The notes below the pieces were generated by a model that did no database searches, was not told where the DNA came from, and saw nothing but the letters and a program-made list of their open reading frames with translations. From assembly GCA_936450465.1 (NCBI GenBank), contig OW388293.1, positions 50,272,040 through 50,336,039 of the forward strand: a stretch of DNA of 64,000 nt. The letters are read 5' to 3'. How positions within the stretch are numbered: position 1 is the stretch's first letter; each line of letters starts with the position of its first letter. This DNA comes from Gibbula magus (taxonomy: Eukaryota > Mollusca > Gastropoda > Trochida > Trochidae). This document shows, in pieces, positions 1 to 11,137 of this stretch. A program made the translations under genes and the position numbers.

Positions 1-90
1 TGTGATTAGTTTGCATTTTAAACAACCATTATGCCCCCAAGTTTGTGATTCCGCGGTTTATTGTTTTACATTTGTCTATCTATCTGTCTC

Positions 91-130
91 TTTGTCCGTT
101 TGTCCGTTTGTCCGTTTGTCCGTTTGTCCG
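91..130. repeat. 8-bp microsatellite (TTTGTCCG)5
   Basis: Five head-to-tail copies of TTTGTCCG follow a short TCTATC/TCTGTC run. It lies at the edge of the decayed repeat that follows. The short frame reading through it is a product of the repeat. Confidence 0.85.
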
Positions 131-1370
131 AAAAACCTTAACCTTGGCTTTATTTGTATTATTGGTAAGTGATAGGCCTTTGATACTTCGCATGTGTATC
201 CATTGTGATGAGTCATTTCAGGTGAGGTCATCATTTTTTACCTCGTGACCTTGATCTCGGCACAGGGAGACAACTGTCCATTTGTCCGAAAACCCTTAAC
301 TTGACCATATCTTTTGATTGATCATTGATATGCCTTTGATTTTTGACATTTGTATCTCACGTAATTGTTTTACCAAATGACCTTGACCTTGACATAGAAA
401 GAATTTTTCGAAACTTTGGCCATACATTTGATTGATAAGTGATAGGCCTTTGGGACTTCACATGTGCACCGCTTGTAATGGGACCTTTCAGATGAGGTCT
501 TTTGGCCTCGTGACCTTTTTTGTAAATCTTTAACCGTGGCTATATATTTTGGTCAGTGATAGGCTTTTGATACTTGACAAACGTTTCCGTTGACCTTGAA
601 CTTGACCTTGACTTGGCATTTTGCCGAAACCTTAACCTTGACAATAACTTGTGCATGGTCAATGATATGCCTTTGATCCTTCACATATGTATTTATTGTG
701 ATGAGCTCTTTCAGATGAGGGGGCGGGTTAGCGCAGTGGTTAGCGCGTTCGGCTTCGAATCAAGTGGTCCGGGGTTCGAATCCCGCCAGGGGCACGGCGA
801 CTTTCTCTGCAGTAGAGAACTGTTCTACAAGCAGTAAGGTTTGGGTGCAATGCTACACTGAATTTCAGCGTAGTACCACCCATGGTTCGCTAGTTCCAGC
901 AGATGCTCGCAGGTTTCACCGCAATGCATAGCCACATGGCGTTGCGGGCTTTCTCCCTGTCATAATACTAGCAGCCGCGATATAAGTGAAATACTCTTGA
1001 AAGCGACATTAAACCCCAACTCACCTCATCTCTTTCAGATGAGGAAATACATTTTGACCTCATGTCTTGCCCTTGCAGCAGGGAGAATTAAAAACAAACA
1101 AATTAGAGATGGTCATAACTTTTGATTTGTCAGTGATAGGCCTTTGATACCCGACATTGACATCCCTTGTGATAAAACCTTTCAAATTACTTCATTAATT
1201 ACCTTATAAACTTGACCTTAGGGCCTTTTCCGAAAATTGGCATAACATTGGCCAATAACTTTTGCTTGGTCAGTGATAGTTAACCTTTAATAGTTAACCT
1301 TTAATAGTTCACATGGGATAGTTCTAGTACTTACCTTGACAACACTTACTTATTTTAATCCAAACTACGG
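120..1370 (+). repeat. Decayed tandem-like repeat of roughly 140-160-bp units
   Basis: The phrase 'aagtgataggcctttgatac' followed by 'cacatgtgtatccattgtgatga', then 'ttTcagatgaggtca', then 'gaccttgacctt' recurs at about 165, 325, 440, 550, 660, 1130 and 1270, each time diverged. This looks like an old tandem or dispersed repeat of a kind I associate with bivalve genomes (recollection, not searched). The SINE at 721-1029 is inserted in one unit and splits it. No gene is visible here. Confidence 0.65.
721..1029 (+). mobile_element. tRNA-derived SINE, full length, with 15-bp target duplication
   Basis: The head reads as a tRNA-like promoter with an A box at 729-739 (TAGCGCAGTGG) and a B box at 773-783 (GGTTCGAATCC). 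A non-tRNA body follows, ending in a tail near 'gcgacattaaaccccaa'. The element is bounded by identical 15-bp direct repeats, CTCTTTCAGATGAGG, at 706-720 and 1030-1044. Those are the target-site duplication of LINE-assisted insertion. The perfect duplication implies a fairly recent insertion into the older decayed repeat. A related copy lies on the minus strand at 49471-49616. Confidence 0.9.
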
Positions 1371-1436
1371 TTATGTCCGGGTGGCATCAGTCTCTAACCA
1401 ACACATCACAACATGAATTCAAAAGTTGAAAAACAA

Positions 1437-1608
1437 TCAGTCTGATTAAAATCAACCTTGATCCGAGGAATACAATTTGTAAAATAATGCATCTACCGGG
1501 ATACGAACAGGTACTGTAGATTCCTCGAAATATATGAGTTCGTATCCCGGTAGATGCACTATTTTGCACTTTTTATTCCTCGGAAAACGTCGATTTTAAT
1601 CAGACTGA
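1437..1608. mobile_element. Foldback (inverted-repeat) MITE-like element
   Basis: The left arm, 1437-1508, begins TCAGTCTGATTAAAATC. The right arm, about 1537-1608, ends GATTTTAATCAGACTGA. The arms match over about 70 bp with a few mismatches. A loop of roughly 28 bp separates them. The inner arm ends carry 'gcatctaccgggatacgaac' and its complement. Flanking AACAA and AACAC may be a weak target duplication. The 60-residue open frame across it follows from the palindrome. Confidence 0.75.
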
Positions 1609-3733
1609 AACACAATTAATAGATAACCTAAGTACATATTTTAAAAAATGTCCACATTTGCTCACATTTATCGACATATATAATGGCACTGAATGCTTTA
1701 TTTCTATATGATAATCTCTATTTAATTACATTGAATCATAGGTTATATGCGCCACTGGAGAAACCCGACTTCGATTACAACCCAGAGGTCTCGAAAGGGT
1801 TCCAATGCGGCCAGTGATGGCCGAGAGGTCAAGCTGGACACAGGCATACTTGTAGTACCTACAAATATATCCTCCTGACCTCGACTGACCCCCTGCCTGC
1901 CTCGGGCGTCTGACCTCAGTCAATGACCTATAATACCTGTCCAACATTTGAAATATAGCAAGGCCTTATAGCAGTCCATGACGTTGTCAGTTTCGTACAT
2001 ACTGATTTGTATATAACATTCATGTAACAGTCGGTATGAATATATATATAAATCAATGTTATTGAAAATATATAGATCAAGTTTGAAATACATCCTTAAT
2101 AGCCCATTAAATTTGTTTTCAGATCTTAATTGTTCAGTTTAAAATGTAAATGGTAAGATCTCCACGTATTGTGTTTGACGATAAACTCACAAATATGATC
2201 TTTCAGAACTCTCCTGGCTTCCTCTTTCTAATTAACTTCAATTTTGACACACTCTTGCAATTTTATTTCAGTGACCTTTCGTCTATTTTGCAATGTTTAG
2301 AGTTAACAAGTGTTGCATGGTTTAAACGACATTCAGATCTTGTCAGGGTAGGCCAATGTACGCTGAGTTTTAATGTGCAGATATTCGAGTCCTGTTTTAT
2401 GTATAACGGCCATGTTTTCAATGTGTCTGCCACTACCAACGAGTCTGGCCACGTCACACAAGATCAGGGGTAGACGGTAATGGTACGATATGCATTAGTC
2501 CCAGAGTGATAATAGAGGCATTGATCCCAGCTCTATTCCCATGGGTCACTATGCTTTGTTCATACATTGAACGGGATTTTAACAAATTGCTTTTGCTGCT
2601 GTTCAGCAGACCTCTAGTTTTCGTGCTATGTACTTTGGCTGCATTTCATCTATGAAATTGAGTAGCCCGCCGAGCTCACAAATTAAACGCCATAAATAGG
2701 CTCTCTAGATAAAAGGGTCGAGCAGGAATTAACACACTCCCCGATTTCACTCCAGTTTTGACGTCACATGCATTGTTAAACAATCGTTGGTAGTTCGTTT
2801 GTAGATCCACAATTGAAAAGGATTGGGAACGCATTATTTAACGTATTCAAGCGTAAGTGGAGTGATATAGCGTACATGCTGTCAGTCTGTCCAGATATTT
2901 ATCCCTGATAATATCTCCTAGCTTCACCAAACTTGATAGATATACAGTGAATATACAATTTCTAACATGGACTTGAAGCACTTCCTTCACTTTTCCGTGT
3001 CTTATGACTTAGTGCTGCACCTGAAATGCATAGTTGACTCTGATTTGCTAGCACAGGGGTTTTCTTCTTTACAATAGCCACGTGTCACCAATTTCATTTG
3101 CTGCAAGTACTTCAATTTACGTTTTATTACAACCTATGTCACAACACGCCTCAATCACGTATGGTTGACCTTTGAGTTCCCGCCGGAGAAGCAACTGATG
3201 TAGAAACAATGTCGTGAAGACACTGTAGTTATGTACTTGTATTTTACACGATTATTAAATTAGAAAATTAAGTCCCCAGAGGAAACAACCAAATGAAAAC
3301 AAACAAGTCTTATATTATTCAAATTGCAATGAATAAAACACTCCATTAATCAGATTAAAAACATAGATTTTTAAGTAAGATACACTGATATGGGGTCAGA
3401 AAGATATTCTCAAAGCTACACATATATGTATACATACAGCCACCAGACAAGTCTTGGGTGTTCTTGATAAATAAATGTATTGGCTCGTATCAGTCAAATG
3501 CTTTTAAAATGAAAATTGCAATGTCACTTGAATCGATGAATATAGGAGACAGATTAAGTTTATGTACTTGTACATGACATTGATATATCACCCAGATTTG
3601 TAATGTTGTCATATGCCTTTTATGAAACAAATGTGAAATGAAGGAGAACTAAAGCTCTACACACACTTGCACGAGTTATAAGTTATACGAGTTATAACAA
3701 AATTATACAGCACACTTTCGATTGTAATCATTC
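1609..3733. other. No recognisable gene or element
   Basis: This is AT-rich sequence with only short frames. Frames of 73 codons (minus, 1726-1947) and 107 codons (plus, 2150-2473) show no domain that I recognise. I see no tandem repeats or clear terminal inverted repeats here. Confidence 0.5.
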
Positions 3734-3930
3734 CTGGGCTCCGTTCCATAACAGCGAGCGATTATAATCGCTCATTGATCGCTCAATGTGGCGCTCAAGT
3801 AGCGCTCATTCTCTCTTAAACGACACGGTGCAAATTCCTCGAAGTTTGCTCGCCTTACTACGTAGCGCTACATTGAGCAATCGCGTTGAAGAGGGCGATT
3901 ACTTTGAAACCTCTCTTGAACATGGCCCTG
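3734..3930. mobile_element. Family A palindromic element, copy 1
   Basis: One of four copies in the window (also 22348-22568, 54285-54505 and 54709-54928). This copy starts CTGGGCTCCGTTCCATAAC, ends CTTGAACATGGCCCTG, and lies in the same orientation as copy 4. The interior is built from short self-complementary words, including GCGCTCAATG, GAGCGATTA and GCTACGTAGCGC. The ends are imperfect inverted repeats of the form CAGNGCC..GTTCAA. It has no coding capacity. It resembles a non-autonomous DNA transposon, but the superfamily is unclear. Confidence 0.8.
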
Positions 3931-4550
3931 TTAAAGTTGAATATCTATTATCATTTAAGAAAAGGGACCGAGAATACACTTGAGTCATGACATAACAGTA
4001 TGTTACGCGTGCTGAGATTATGAATGAATAATTCCGTTGGGATAATATTAATTAATGATCGTTACATGCATCTACGCGGATGACAGACGAAATGGTATAC
4101 GTAAGACGATTGGAGAGATTATTAAGATGACAAACAATGGTGATTGATGATAGGCGCAGTAATTGGTTTGGTATAAATAAAGCCCCCAACTCAAATAAAG
4201 TTTGGGCTCGCCAGCTAGGAAGATAGAGCTCTGCACACAAGAAGACCATGAAGTGAAGTGGGTATTGAAACACCACTTCCGTTTTGTTTTTCGTACATGC
4301 CGAGATCGTAGTGGTAATGTATCTTGAAGATAATTTTAATTCACGGGTTGTAATAATGAATCAGTGTTATCAGCGAGGATAATATATAATGTATAATCAA
4401 TAACGGAGAATTATACAATATAACATTTCTGGGGGTCTTTCCATTTATATTCCACTTGAATCGCATAAATATAGCCAGAAAATGGACTGTTTCTCTAATG
4501 ACATTTGATAAAAGGACGTCATGAACATTTGTGTTATGACGCAGGAAATA

Positions 4551-4945
4551 CCGTATTTCCTCTTATAGACGCCGGGCTTCGAATTGAGGTCGGATCTCGA
4601 ATTGAGGCCGGGGGTATGGCCGTTTGAAAGAAATAGACGCCGGGCCTCGAATAGACGACGGGTGAGAAGATTAGCCAAGTTTATTTTAAATGCAATGTGT
4701 ATATGCTGACGTATATGCATCTTAAAGAAAACATTGTTCCCGTTCAATAATGGATGAATATTCACCAAAAATCTTCATATTCGAGAGGTTTGTCATGGTT
4801 GCATTTCTATGTAATATGCAAATATGCAATATGCAAAACAATGAGTAAACGCCGGTCTCGAATAGACGCCGGGTCTCGAATAGAAGCCAGGGTTGACGGA
4901 GGTCTGACAAAATACACGCCGGGGCGTCTATTAGAGGAAATACGG
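4551..4945. mobile_element. MITE with TA target duplication, 395 bp
   Basis: The left terminal repeat reads CCGTATTTCCTCTTATAGAC. The right end is its inverted partner, ending TAGAGGAAATACGG. Both ends are flanked by TA (4549-4550 and 4946-4947), as expected for Tc1/mariner-type mobilisation. The interior repeats 'tcgaatagacgccggg' variants several times near both ends. The frames here are by-products of these repeats. Confidence 0.85.
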
Positions 4946-5285
4946 TATGACAACTCTATCTGAAATCCTCGTTGCTACACAAGGGACAGAAAAACATATC
5001 TAGACATAACGTAAAAACGTACAATTTCATTTTTAAAAGTTTATAACTTAAGTTTGAAACCATTTATGCTGCTGATATATAGATACTGTTTGTCAAGAAG
5101 AGTGATTGCATTTACAAGATTATTTTCCTTTCCTTTCCATCTCGTATCTTATAAGATGCACTTGCACTAATCGTCATCATGGTATTTCTAAGAATTTGTC
5201 CGATTCTAACGATTCTAAAGGAGTTTTAAAAAAAATATTATTGTACAAAAAATAATTGTCTATTATTGAAAATTGTATATCCATG

Positions 5286-5570
5286 TCTGTTGCCTTTTTG
5301 ACATTTTGATGAAGTATTTCACAATCTGAGATCATCAATGAAATTCTGTCCAATAGGAAACGAGCTTACGTCGTCTTAAAATCAGTTGGTTGATTAATTC
5401 CTGTTTGATGAATTTCTATACATTGGCTCCGACAAAGGAACCGCAGTGGAGACACACTGAGGAAGACCCCTGTTAAATATAACCTACCTAATCTGCTGCT
5501 AACAAAGGCATTGACATTTCAACAACAACTTTTAAGACCTACTCCAAACTGCGTCATAATTTATTTTAAA
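5286..5570 (+). repeat. Dispersed repeat, copy 1 of an inverted pair
   Basis: This block recurs in reverse complement at about 25390-25670. Shared landmarks are 'gaagtatttcacaatctgag', 'gagcttacgtcgtcttaaaa', 'acccctgttaaatataacct' and 'ctgctgctaacaaaggcatt'. The two copies lie 20 kb apart. I see no terminal inverted repeat or open frame, so it may be a piece of a longer mobile element. Confidence 0.8.
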
Positions 5571-6038
5571 TGTGTAAAAAAATGTACAAATATTATTTTT
5601 GCTTTGATTATGACATTTACTTTAATAAATAAAAGTGGTTTATGGAATGCGAATAGCTGACATTTAAAGGAAGTTTAGCCAGAACTGTGTGATTTAAGTA
5701 GTTATCGCCCATTCTTCACAGGTAATTCAATAAACATGTTCCACCATATACGTCGTTATACAATGTACACCTGTCCCTGAATTCAGTTTAGTCGTGATAT
5801 CTGTCATTTGAAAGATCCATCATCTTAATTATCAATATCTCGGATTCGACAATAAGTTTTAGTGATGATAAACTTCTTCATTTTCATATGAATATTTCAT
5901 CAATAAACAACTTCCTTTTACAGCCCAACAAGAATGTCAGATATGTTATCGTGTAAGTATTCTGATATGACATCTCTTTGAAATATATTTACAAAAGATC
6001 CATAATATTTGTTTTATGAGGGTTTGGAACGATCTCTC

Positions 6039-6096
6039 AAAAAGTAAAAGTAAAAGTAAAAGTAAAAGTAAAAGTAAAAGTAAAAGTAAAAGTAAA
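6039..6096. repeat. 6-bp microsatellite (AAAAGT)n
   Basis: About 9.5 uninterrupted copies of AAAAGT. Confidence 0.95.
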
Positions 6097-6174
6097 ACTA
6101 CACAGTCGTTCCAATAATTAAAACTGAGCCAACATCTGAGCAGAGTTTATACATTAATACACAATGTATCATCC

Positions 6175-6339
6175 AAAACTGTGTTCCACAGGAGATATCG
6201 CTTGTGTAAGATCAAGTGATATCTCCTATGAGATATTCTTTTGGCAGTAGATTTTGTACAATGCCTGTCGCCGTCAACAACATGACATCACAATACTTGT
6301 ACACCATCGAGTAATGACATCACAATGATATGGCATCAT
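6175..6339 (+). repeat. Dispersed repeat C, left part, interrupted by a LINE
   Basis: This matches 50638-50800: 'tgtgtttc/ccacaggagata', 'gtgtgagatc', 'caccatcgagtaatgacatc', 'acatcacaatgatatggcat'. The remainder resumes at 7549 after the LINE insertion and runs to about 7790, matching about 50800-51065. In the second copy the two halves are contiguous. Confidence 0.65.
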
Positions 6340-6518
6340 AACCATACACGATACAAGATACAATATATTTATTGTACAGAAAACACCCATTATGGGCAGT
6401 GTACAAATAAGTTAACAAATGTTAATACATATTATTAGTAAAATATATACAAGAGCATTAATATACCTCAGTGTGAGGCATTTATGTCAAACAATGCATA
6501 TTATAGATTGTACAATAA

Positions 6519-6899
6519 TTAACCAATGTGGCTTAATCTCATTGAATACATGTCATAAAGTACTTTACAAGTGATAGAAGCATGATGACTTTTGGGATTT
6601 ATAATTGATGAGAGGAACTCTTTCCATGAGACCCCAACGAGATCAGTTGATGAAATTAGGTTCGAGCGGTAATGAATATATTTTGGGCATTCAAATATAA
6701 AATGTTCTTCCATTTCTGTAACACCTTGACTGCACTGTTGACAGAGGCGTTTGTCTACAGGAGTATTGTTATATCTTCCTCTCTCAATCTCACGCTGGTG
6801 AGCGCTAAGTCTTAACTTAGTTAATACTTTTCTGTGGTCATTATTCTTAATGTTTAAATAGTCTTTGTAGCCAAACGAGTCTTCAATATGTCCAAGCAA
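6519..6899 (-). pseudogene. LINE ORF2 C-terminal fragment
   Basis: The 126-codon frame has the typical tail of a LINE ORF2: 'KLRLSAHQREIERGRYNNTP', then a C-x2-C...H-x4-C knuckle (CQQC, then HFIFEC). In LINEs this region follows the reverse-transcriptase thumb and is thought to bind nucleic acid. It resembles the LINE tails at 43275-43616 and 50124-50300 in this window. The upstream part lies in another frame at 7230-7499, so the gene is broken. Confidence 0.8.
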
Positions 6900-7045
6900 G
6901 CGTAATTTATTTCCTTTATCAGATGGTAGTTGATCAGTTTCCTGGATTTACATTTGAATAAATTCAGTTTTTAAACATTCCATTGAATGCTGTCTTGAGA
7001 TATTGTAAATGTTTGATGATTTTTAAGACGCTGTTCAATTGTTGA

Positions 7046-7104
7046 GTGAGTGACTGAGTTATTGTTTAACGCCGCTACGACAGTATTGCAGACATTAGCG
7101 GCGA
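7046..7104. mobile_element. SINE 3' tail inserted in the LINE, 12-bp target duplication
   Basis: A 59-bp insert, beginning GTGAGTGACTGAG and containing GTTTAACGCCGC and TTAGCGGCGA, is flanked by perfect 12-bp direct repeats TTCAATTGTTGA at 7034-7045 and 7105-7116. The insert resembles the conserved tail of mollusc SINEs as I know it: a GTGAGTGA repeat next to GCGGCGTTAAAC. It is later than the LINE that it interrupts. Confidence 0.8.
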
Positions 7105-7229
7105 TTCAATTGTTGAAACCCAGGATGATTTTGAAAGACTCTTATCTTCTTGTAGGGCAGCATATATAAGTCTGTCTTGATCCATTCGCAATAATCGTTT
7201 TTAGTAGTTGAATACGTTAGAAAGTATTT

Positions 7230-7499
7230 CTATAGATAGAGGGTAAAATCCAAGCTGCCCCAAACTTCTGATCCATAAGTGGCGAGTGGTGATATGAGAC
7301 ACCGATAGAGACGAAGGATGACATCAGGGCAGAAGTGAGTTGTTGTTGTCAGGCTGTGGCGGATTTTGAACCCGGCGCGCATTGCTTTTCCTTTCAGGCT
7401 TTCAATAGCAAGTTTGAAAGTAAAATTCTTATGAAGAGTCACTCGAAGATAGGTGTGTGAGTCACACAAGTCAATAGCCGTGTTATCAAGGTGAAACAT
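7230..7499 (-). pseudogene. LINE reverse-transcriptase C-terminal (thumb) fragment
   Basis: The 89-codon frame includes 'SHTYLRVTLHKNFTF', 'LKGKAMRAGFKIRHSL', and 'LYRCLISPLATYGSEVWG'. That is the usual C-terminal reverse-transcriptase pattern of LINE ORF2, with an 'A(T/E)YGSEVWG' signature. The polymerase active-site region is absent, so the copy is 5'-truncated. It continues, in a different frame, into 6519-6899. Confidence 0.8.
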
Positions 7500-7548
7500 G
7501 TGTCTGGAATCTGCCTTGGTACCGCCGATAGCAATGACGGCACAGTGC

Positions 7549-7790
7549 TATGACATCATCGGATTTGAAGTGAACTGGCATAGCTGTGCTCAGAGATGTA
7601 GCCTACACTATTTTCTTTGAAACGTAATAATAATGATTTTGGATGACAAATAGAGAATCTAACCCGAGTGTCTTCAGATATCAACTATATCAACACTCGT
7701 TGATAAGAGTAACTTTTATCAACTCGTGTTGATGTATTTGATATTAGAAGATACTTGGGCGAGATTATCTATGTATCGACTGGTGAGACA
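7549..7790 (+). repeat. Dispersed repeat C, right part, with internal hairpin
   Basis: This is the continuation of the 6175-6339 repeat after the LINE. Shared landmarks with 50800-51065 are 'ctatgacatca', 'actcgttgataa', 'tatttgatattagaa' and a run near 'atagtctctatgt'. Around 7685-7740 the sequence 'tatcaacactcgttgataa' is followed by 'ttatcaactcgtgttgatgta', an inverted repeat. Confidence 0.6.
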
Positions 7791-7864
7791 AGCAAGTCAA
7801 ACGTTGGAACGATCAGAGCTTCAGACCCTTGCAAAAAAATTGGTACAACATCTTATCTGTAGTT

Positions 7865-8175
7865 AATGTTCTTCACTAAATGCTCCTCTGGTGCAATCAC
7901 CATACCTGCTTGTTCTTCATCACTGGAGTCGGCCATCAAGATCCTCTCTTAGTTCGTCTCCAACTGGGTCATCATCTGAAGAGAGATTATAATCAATACC
8001 AAATGTATCGACTGTTACAGCATCTGCCCTGTAGACACCAAATTCCTTCACTGAATGCTCCTCTGGCACAATTAACATGGTCCCTGAGTCTCTCTCCTTG
8101 GCTCTTCATTACTGGAGTCAGTTTATCTAGATATCTCTTAGTTCGTCACCAACTGGGTCATCATCTGAAGAGACT
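7865..8175 (-). pseudogene. Two exon-like motifs, minus strand, copy A left end
   Basis: Read on the minus strand, two tandem blocks of about 190 bp each contain 'tctcttcag' followed by a frame giving SSDDDPVGDELRED or a close variant. The downstream frame gives a weaker match (DLDKLTPVMK in one block of the family). The first block is preceded by an open stretch ending VDTFGIDYNL. In the second block a 2-bp loss brings a TAG just after DELRDI. 'ctctcttcag' could equally be a splice acceptor and 'ccaGTAATG/ccaGTGATG' a donor. I read these as decayed exons of an unrecognised gene. Confidence 0.4.
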
Positions 8176-8202
8176 TCCCGAATAAAAATCAGATGTATCG
8201 AT

Positions 8203-8406
8203 TTGAGAGATCACCAAGAAAACTTGGAAGTTCAACAGACAGTTCCTCAAAGTATGGCATCGACAGGTCATTGTCCTTCACTAAAACTCACTTTCTCCTT
8301 CACTTCAGTACAGCTTCTAGTCCTCCATCTCTCCAGGTTCTCAGATTTTCTCATTCAGAGAATTAGCGTAATTCTAGTTTCTTCCCAAGGGAGCAGCATC
8401 AGATAA
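8203..8406 (-). pseudogene. Conserved exon-like block (copy A), minus strand
   Basis: This block is strongly conserved with 13436-13639. On the minus strand both copies read DLSMP(Y/N)FEELSVELP followed by GDLSNRYI and a stop, just upstream of the tandem SSDDDPVGDEL motifs. Open frames also exist on the plus strand, so the coding strand is not proven. The minus-strand choice rests on the acidic composition and on the neighbouring minus-strand motifs. I recognise no domain. Confidence 0.35.
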
Positions 8407-10046
8407 TCATGAATTAATATCAGAAACATGTTAAGAGCCAGTTCATGCTTCACTGAGTCCGTCTTACAGGCATCTGAATAATCATTATGGCTTCTTTATA
8501 GACATAGTTTGTATCTTTATGTGTGCTCTTTCAGGGTTTTATATATTCTCCGTTCAGAGAAATCTGTACCGGCGACAACGACTTAATGATTTATGGACTA
8601 ACACTGATTTATTTAATTTAGCAGATAATTAAATATTGTTATCTTACAATGTTGACGAAATGTCCGAAAGAGGTCAGAAATGCCAGTGTATACGCATTTG
8701 ATACCTAAGCAATTTAAGTATTTAACTTGATCAAGTTGCCCTGCCATAACGTCTTATAAGCAGAGTTTTGCTTGTTTGCCAAACCACGTTCTTATTGAAT
8801 AAAAATATGTTTAAACCATAACGTCTTATTTTAAGTCCTGTTTAAATAGATAAATTCTTGCAACTTATATATTTCTCAATTTAAAAGAGTCTCTAAGTAC
8901 ATATCGTTCCATGACGTTAATATCAGGAGGCCGTTGACTCTTTTTTTGCTTAGATAAAATTGACTTCACGTAGTTGTTCCAAAATAAGTATCCTGTTCGC
9001 TAGAGTCAATGTCGTCCTAACAACAGCCATCTTAATTTACAATTCTGATCTCTTTTTCCTAATTCAAAAACTCCTATCTATATATCTTTACATTAAAGCG
9101 AGACTCTACAATTATAGGATATATTAATGTAGATACATGATAAGGCTCAATAATTCTTTTCTATCATATTAAGTGTATATATCTTTCACATTATAAGAGT
9201 TGTAGTACATCTCTTTAAGGGCAAACGCAGTGTTTTGTTAAAGCAGTCACACTTCTCTATTTTTAATTAAGAACTCATATCGAATTTATTTTTTTGATTA
9301 CATTAACTACATCTTGCTGATGAACTATAAGATTAATTACAACTCGGTCAAGGCAATTTGAACTCTAGACGAAAAGAATCAATTTGCTGTCTGGTAATAA
9401 ATGAATTAAACTTATTCTTAAGGTTTTGTATCCATCTTGATATAAGTAAATGAATATAGATAAAGTGTATAAAATAAATATACGAAGATTATGATTTGTA
9501 TCCAATTAAAGTCTTTCTAAAAACTAGCATGTACTAAGTATATGAACTACCATTTTTAAAGTTGAATCAGCCCTGTGTTTTCAATAAGAAATGTTTTTCA
9601 CAGATAAAACAAATATTTCTGATCTAAATGGTAACAGAAACAATTTCCGTTATCAACGTTCTCTCCCCGGAAACTCCTACACTACAGGTAAGCATAAAAT
9701 TGGAGATGATTCATAATTTGAATGACAGATGTTTGGTCTTTGCAACTGGACACCAATAGCTTTTGACAAAGGTTATAACAATCCAATGTTCTCTTTACTT
9801 CTATAATTGGACGGTGACGTGTCTCCAATGAAATATTTGTATATTCATCTCTTCTTTCTCTTTCTTCATCTTCTTCATTTACAAGAGACCACCATTTTGA
9901 TCTTCCATGTGCCGGGCCTGACAATATGTATTTCCCTTCTCTTCTAATTCTGCCTTGATTAATCTCTTCTTTGTGGTGCGAGCTTCTCTCTTTCTTGGTG
10001 ATGTCAAGTTAAGACATATAGGGATTCTTTCCGTGGGAATTCTCAC

Positions 10047-10860
10047 AACATACTATTTGCGATGCTCTTGAAGGTTGGCAGTAGAAACCTTCTTGAGCCA
10101 GAATATTCCCTCTTAGGTTGGTGTGTGCAGTACCTCTATTTTGTGTACACCGCTCTTATGGACCACCATTATTCTGAGGAATACAGTAAAATAAATTTTA
10201 CATCAAAAGTTTCACAAGTCTCAGTGTGGGTCAGGGAATTAACCCTTGACACTATCAGACCATTATCAGCCATTAAGCGGGTACCCTATTGCTGATGAAC
10301 TCCACTTGTAGTGATCAACTAGGCTATAGGACATAGGGCCCCACAAGAACAATGCTATTGACAGACCCACAGAAATGAAAATATTGAATATTACATGATG
10401 ATATATTGTAGGCACTAGAAACCCAACAACATGTTAGTTTAATGTAATGGGCCTACATTTTCGCAGTTCTCTTAACACTAAGATAAATCAATGTTAACGA
10501 ATGGTACTTACGACTATCTTTGCACTAAGATTTGGTCCTGAATGCTCCAGTAGTCGCAAGAGCCATAACCCAACACTATGCTTCAATGCTATACTCTCTC
10601 AAGAACGTGTTCCAGAGCACCTGTCTGTGAGTTACCTGAAAGCAATGGTTCCATGGGCAGCATCAGTGAGAGCAAGAACTCCTACACTCGTTAACACAGC
10701 CTGATCACAAGGCTCAGAAAAGAATTAGTTATGGACGGCTTTCTATCATGGATTTTGATCGTGTTCTCATAATGGAGCCATGACCACATTAACCAGTTAC
10801 TCGTTGCACGATATATGGCTTTATTAACCTAGTTACTGTAGTGAATGTGACGTTTTGTTG
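10047..10860. other. Copy-A-specific segment inside the duplication
   Basis: Comparison with copy B shows about 0.8 kb present only here. The flanks match B near 15420-15440: 'attctttccgtgg' before, and 'tttcttcataa' after. It holds short frames of 77 and 67 codons (10062-10295 and 10501-10704) with no recognisable domain and no clear target duplication. It could be an insertion in A or a deletion in B. Confidence 0.6.
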
Positions 10861-11137
10861 TAGACCGTCTTTCTTCATAATCAACATTTCTAATGCGAAT
10901 GTTCGTGATAACAGTCTAAGATATTCTTTTTTATCTTAATATTTTCAAATACTTTTGCCTCTGGTTCACATTCTTGAGGCCTTCTACATCTGAGCAAAAT
11001 GCCTATTCTGAGAAGTAATAGTTATCTAAAAACCTGTAATGCAATCAAGAGAAAACAAGTAAGAAAATGTTACTTCTATAAAATGTACATGAATATCAAT
11101 AAGATGTTCATTGTGAAATCTTAAAGGCTTACTAATC

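Larger units (their letters stand above)
6340..7548 (-). mobile_element. 5'-truncated LINE (non-LTR retrotransposon) insertion
   Basis: The insertion is bounded by TATGGCATCAT at 6329-6339 and TATGACATCAT at 7549-7559, matching at 10 of 11 positions, which I read as the target duplication. On the minus strand it carries the end of a reverse transcriptase followed by a C-terminal zinc-knuckle-like region. An AATAAATA-containing 3' end follows, near 6365. It is truncated at its 5' end and broken by frameshifts, so it is a dead copy. A SINE tail at 7046-7104 interrupts it. Confidence 0.8.

Noticed and set aside
1726..1947. 73-codon minus-strand frame
   Set aside because: Basic, low-information sequence with no domain or splice support.
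2150..2473. 107-codon plus-strand frame
   Set aside because: No domain recognised. The length is within expectation for chance frames in 64 kb.
3734..3930. Assigning family A to the hAT superfamily
   Set aside because: The CAGNGCC ends would fit, but no 8-bp target duplication is seen at any of the four copies.
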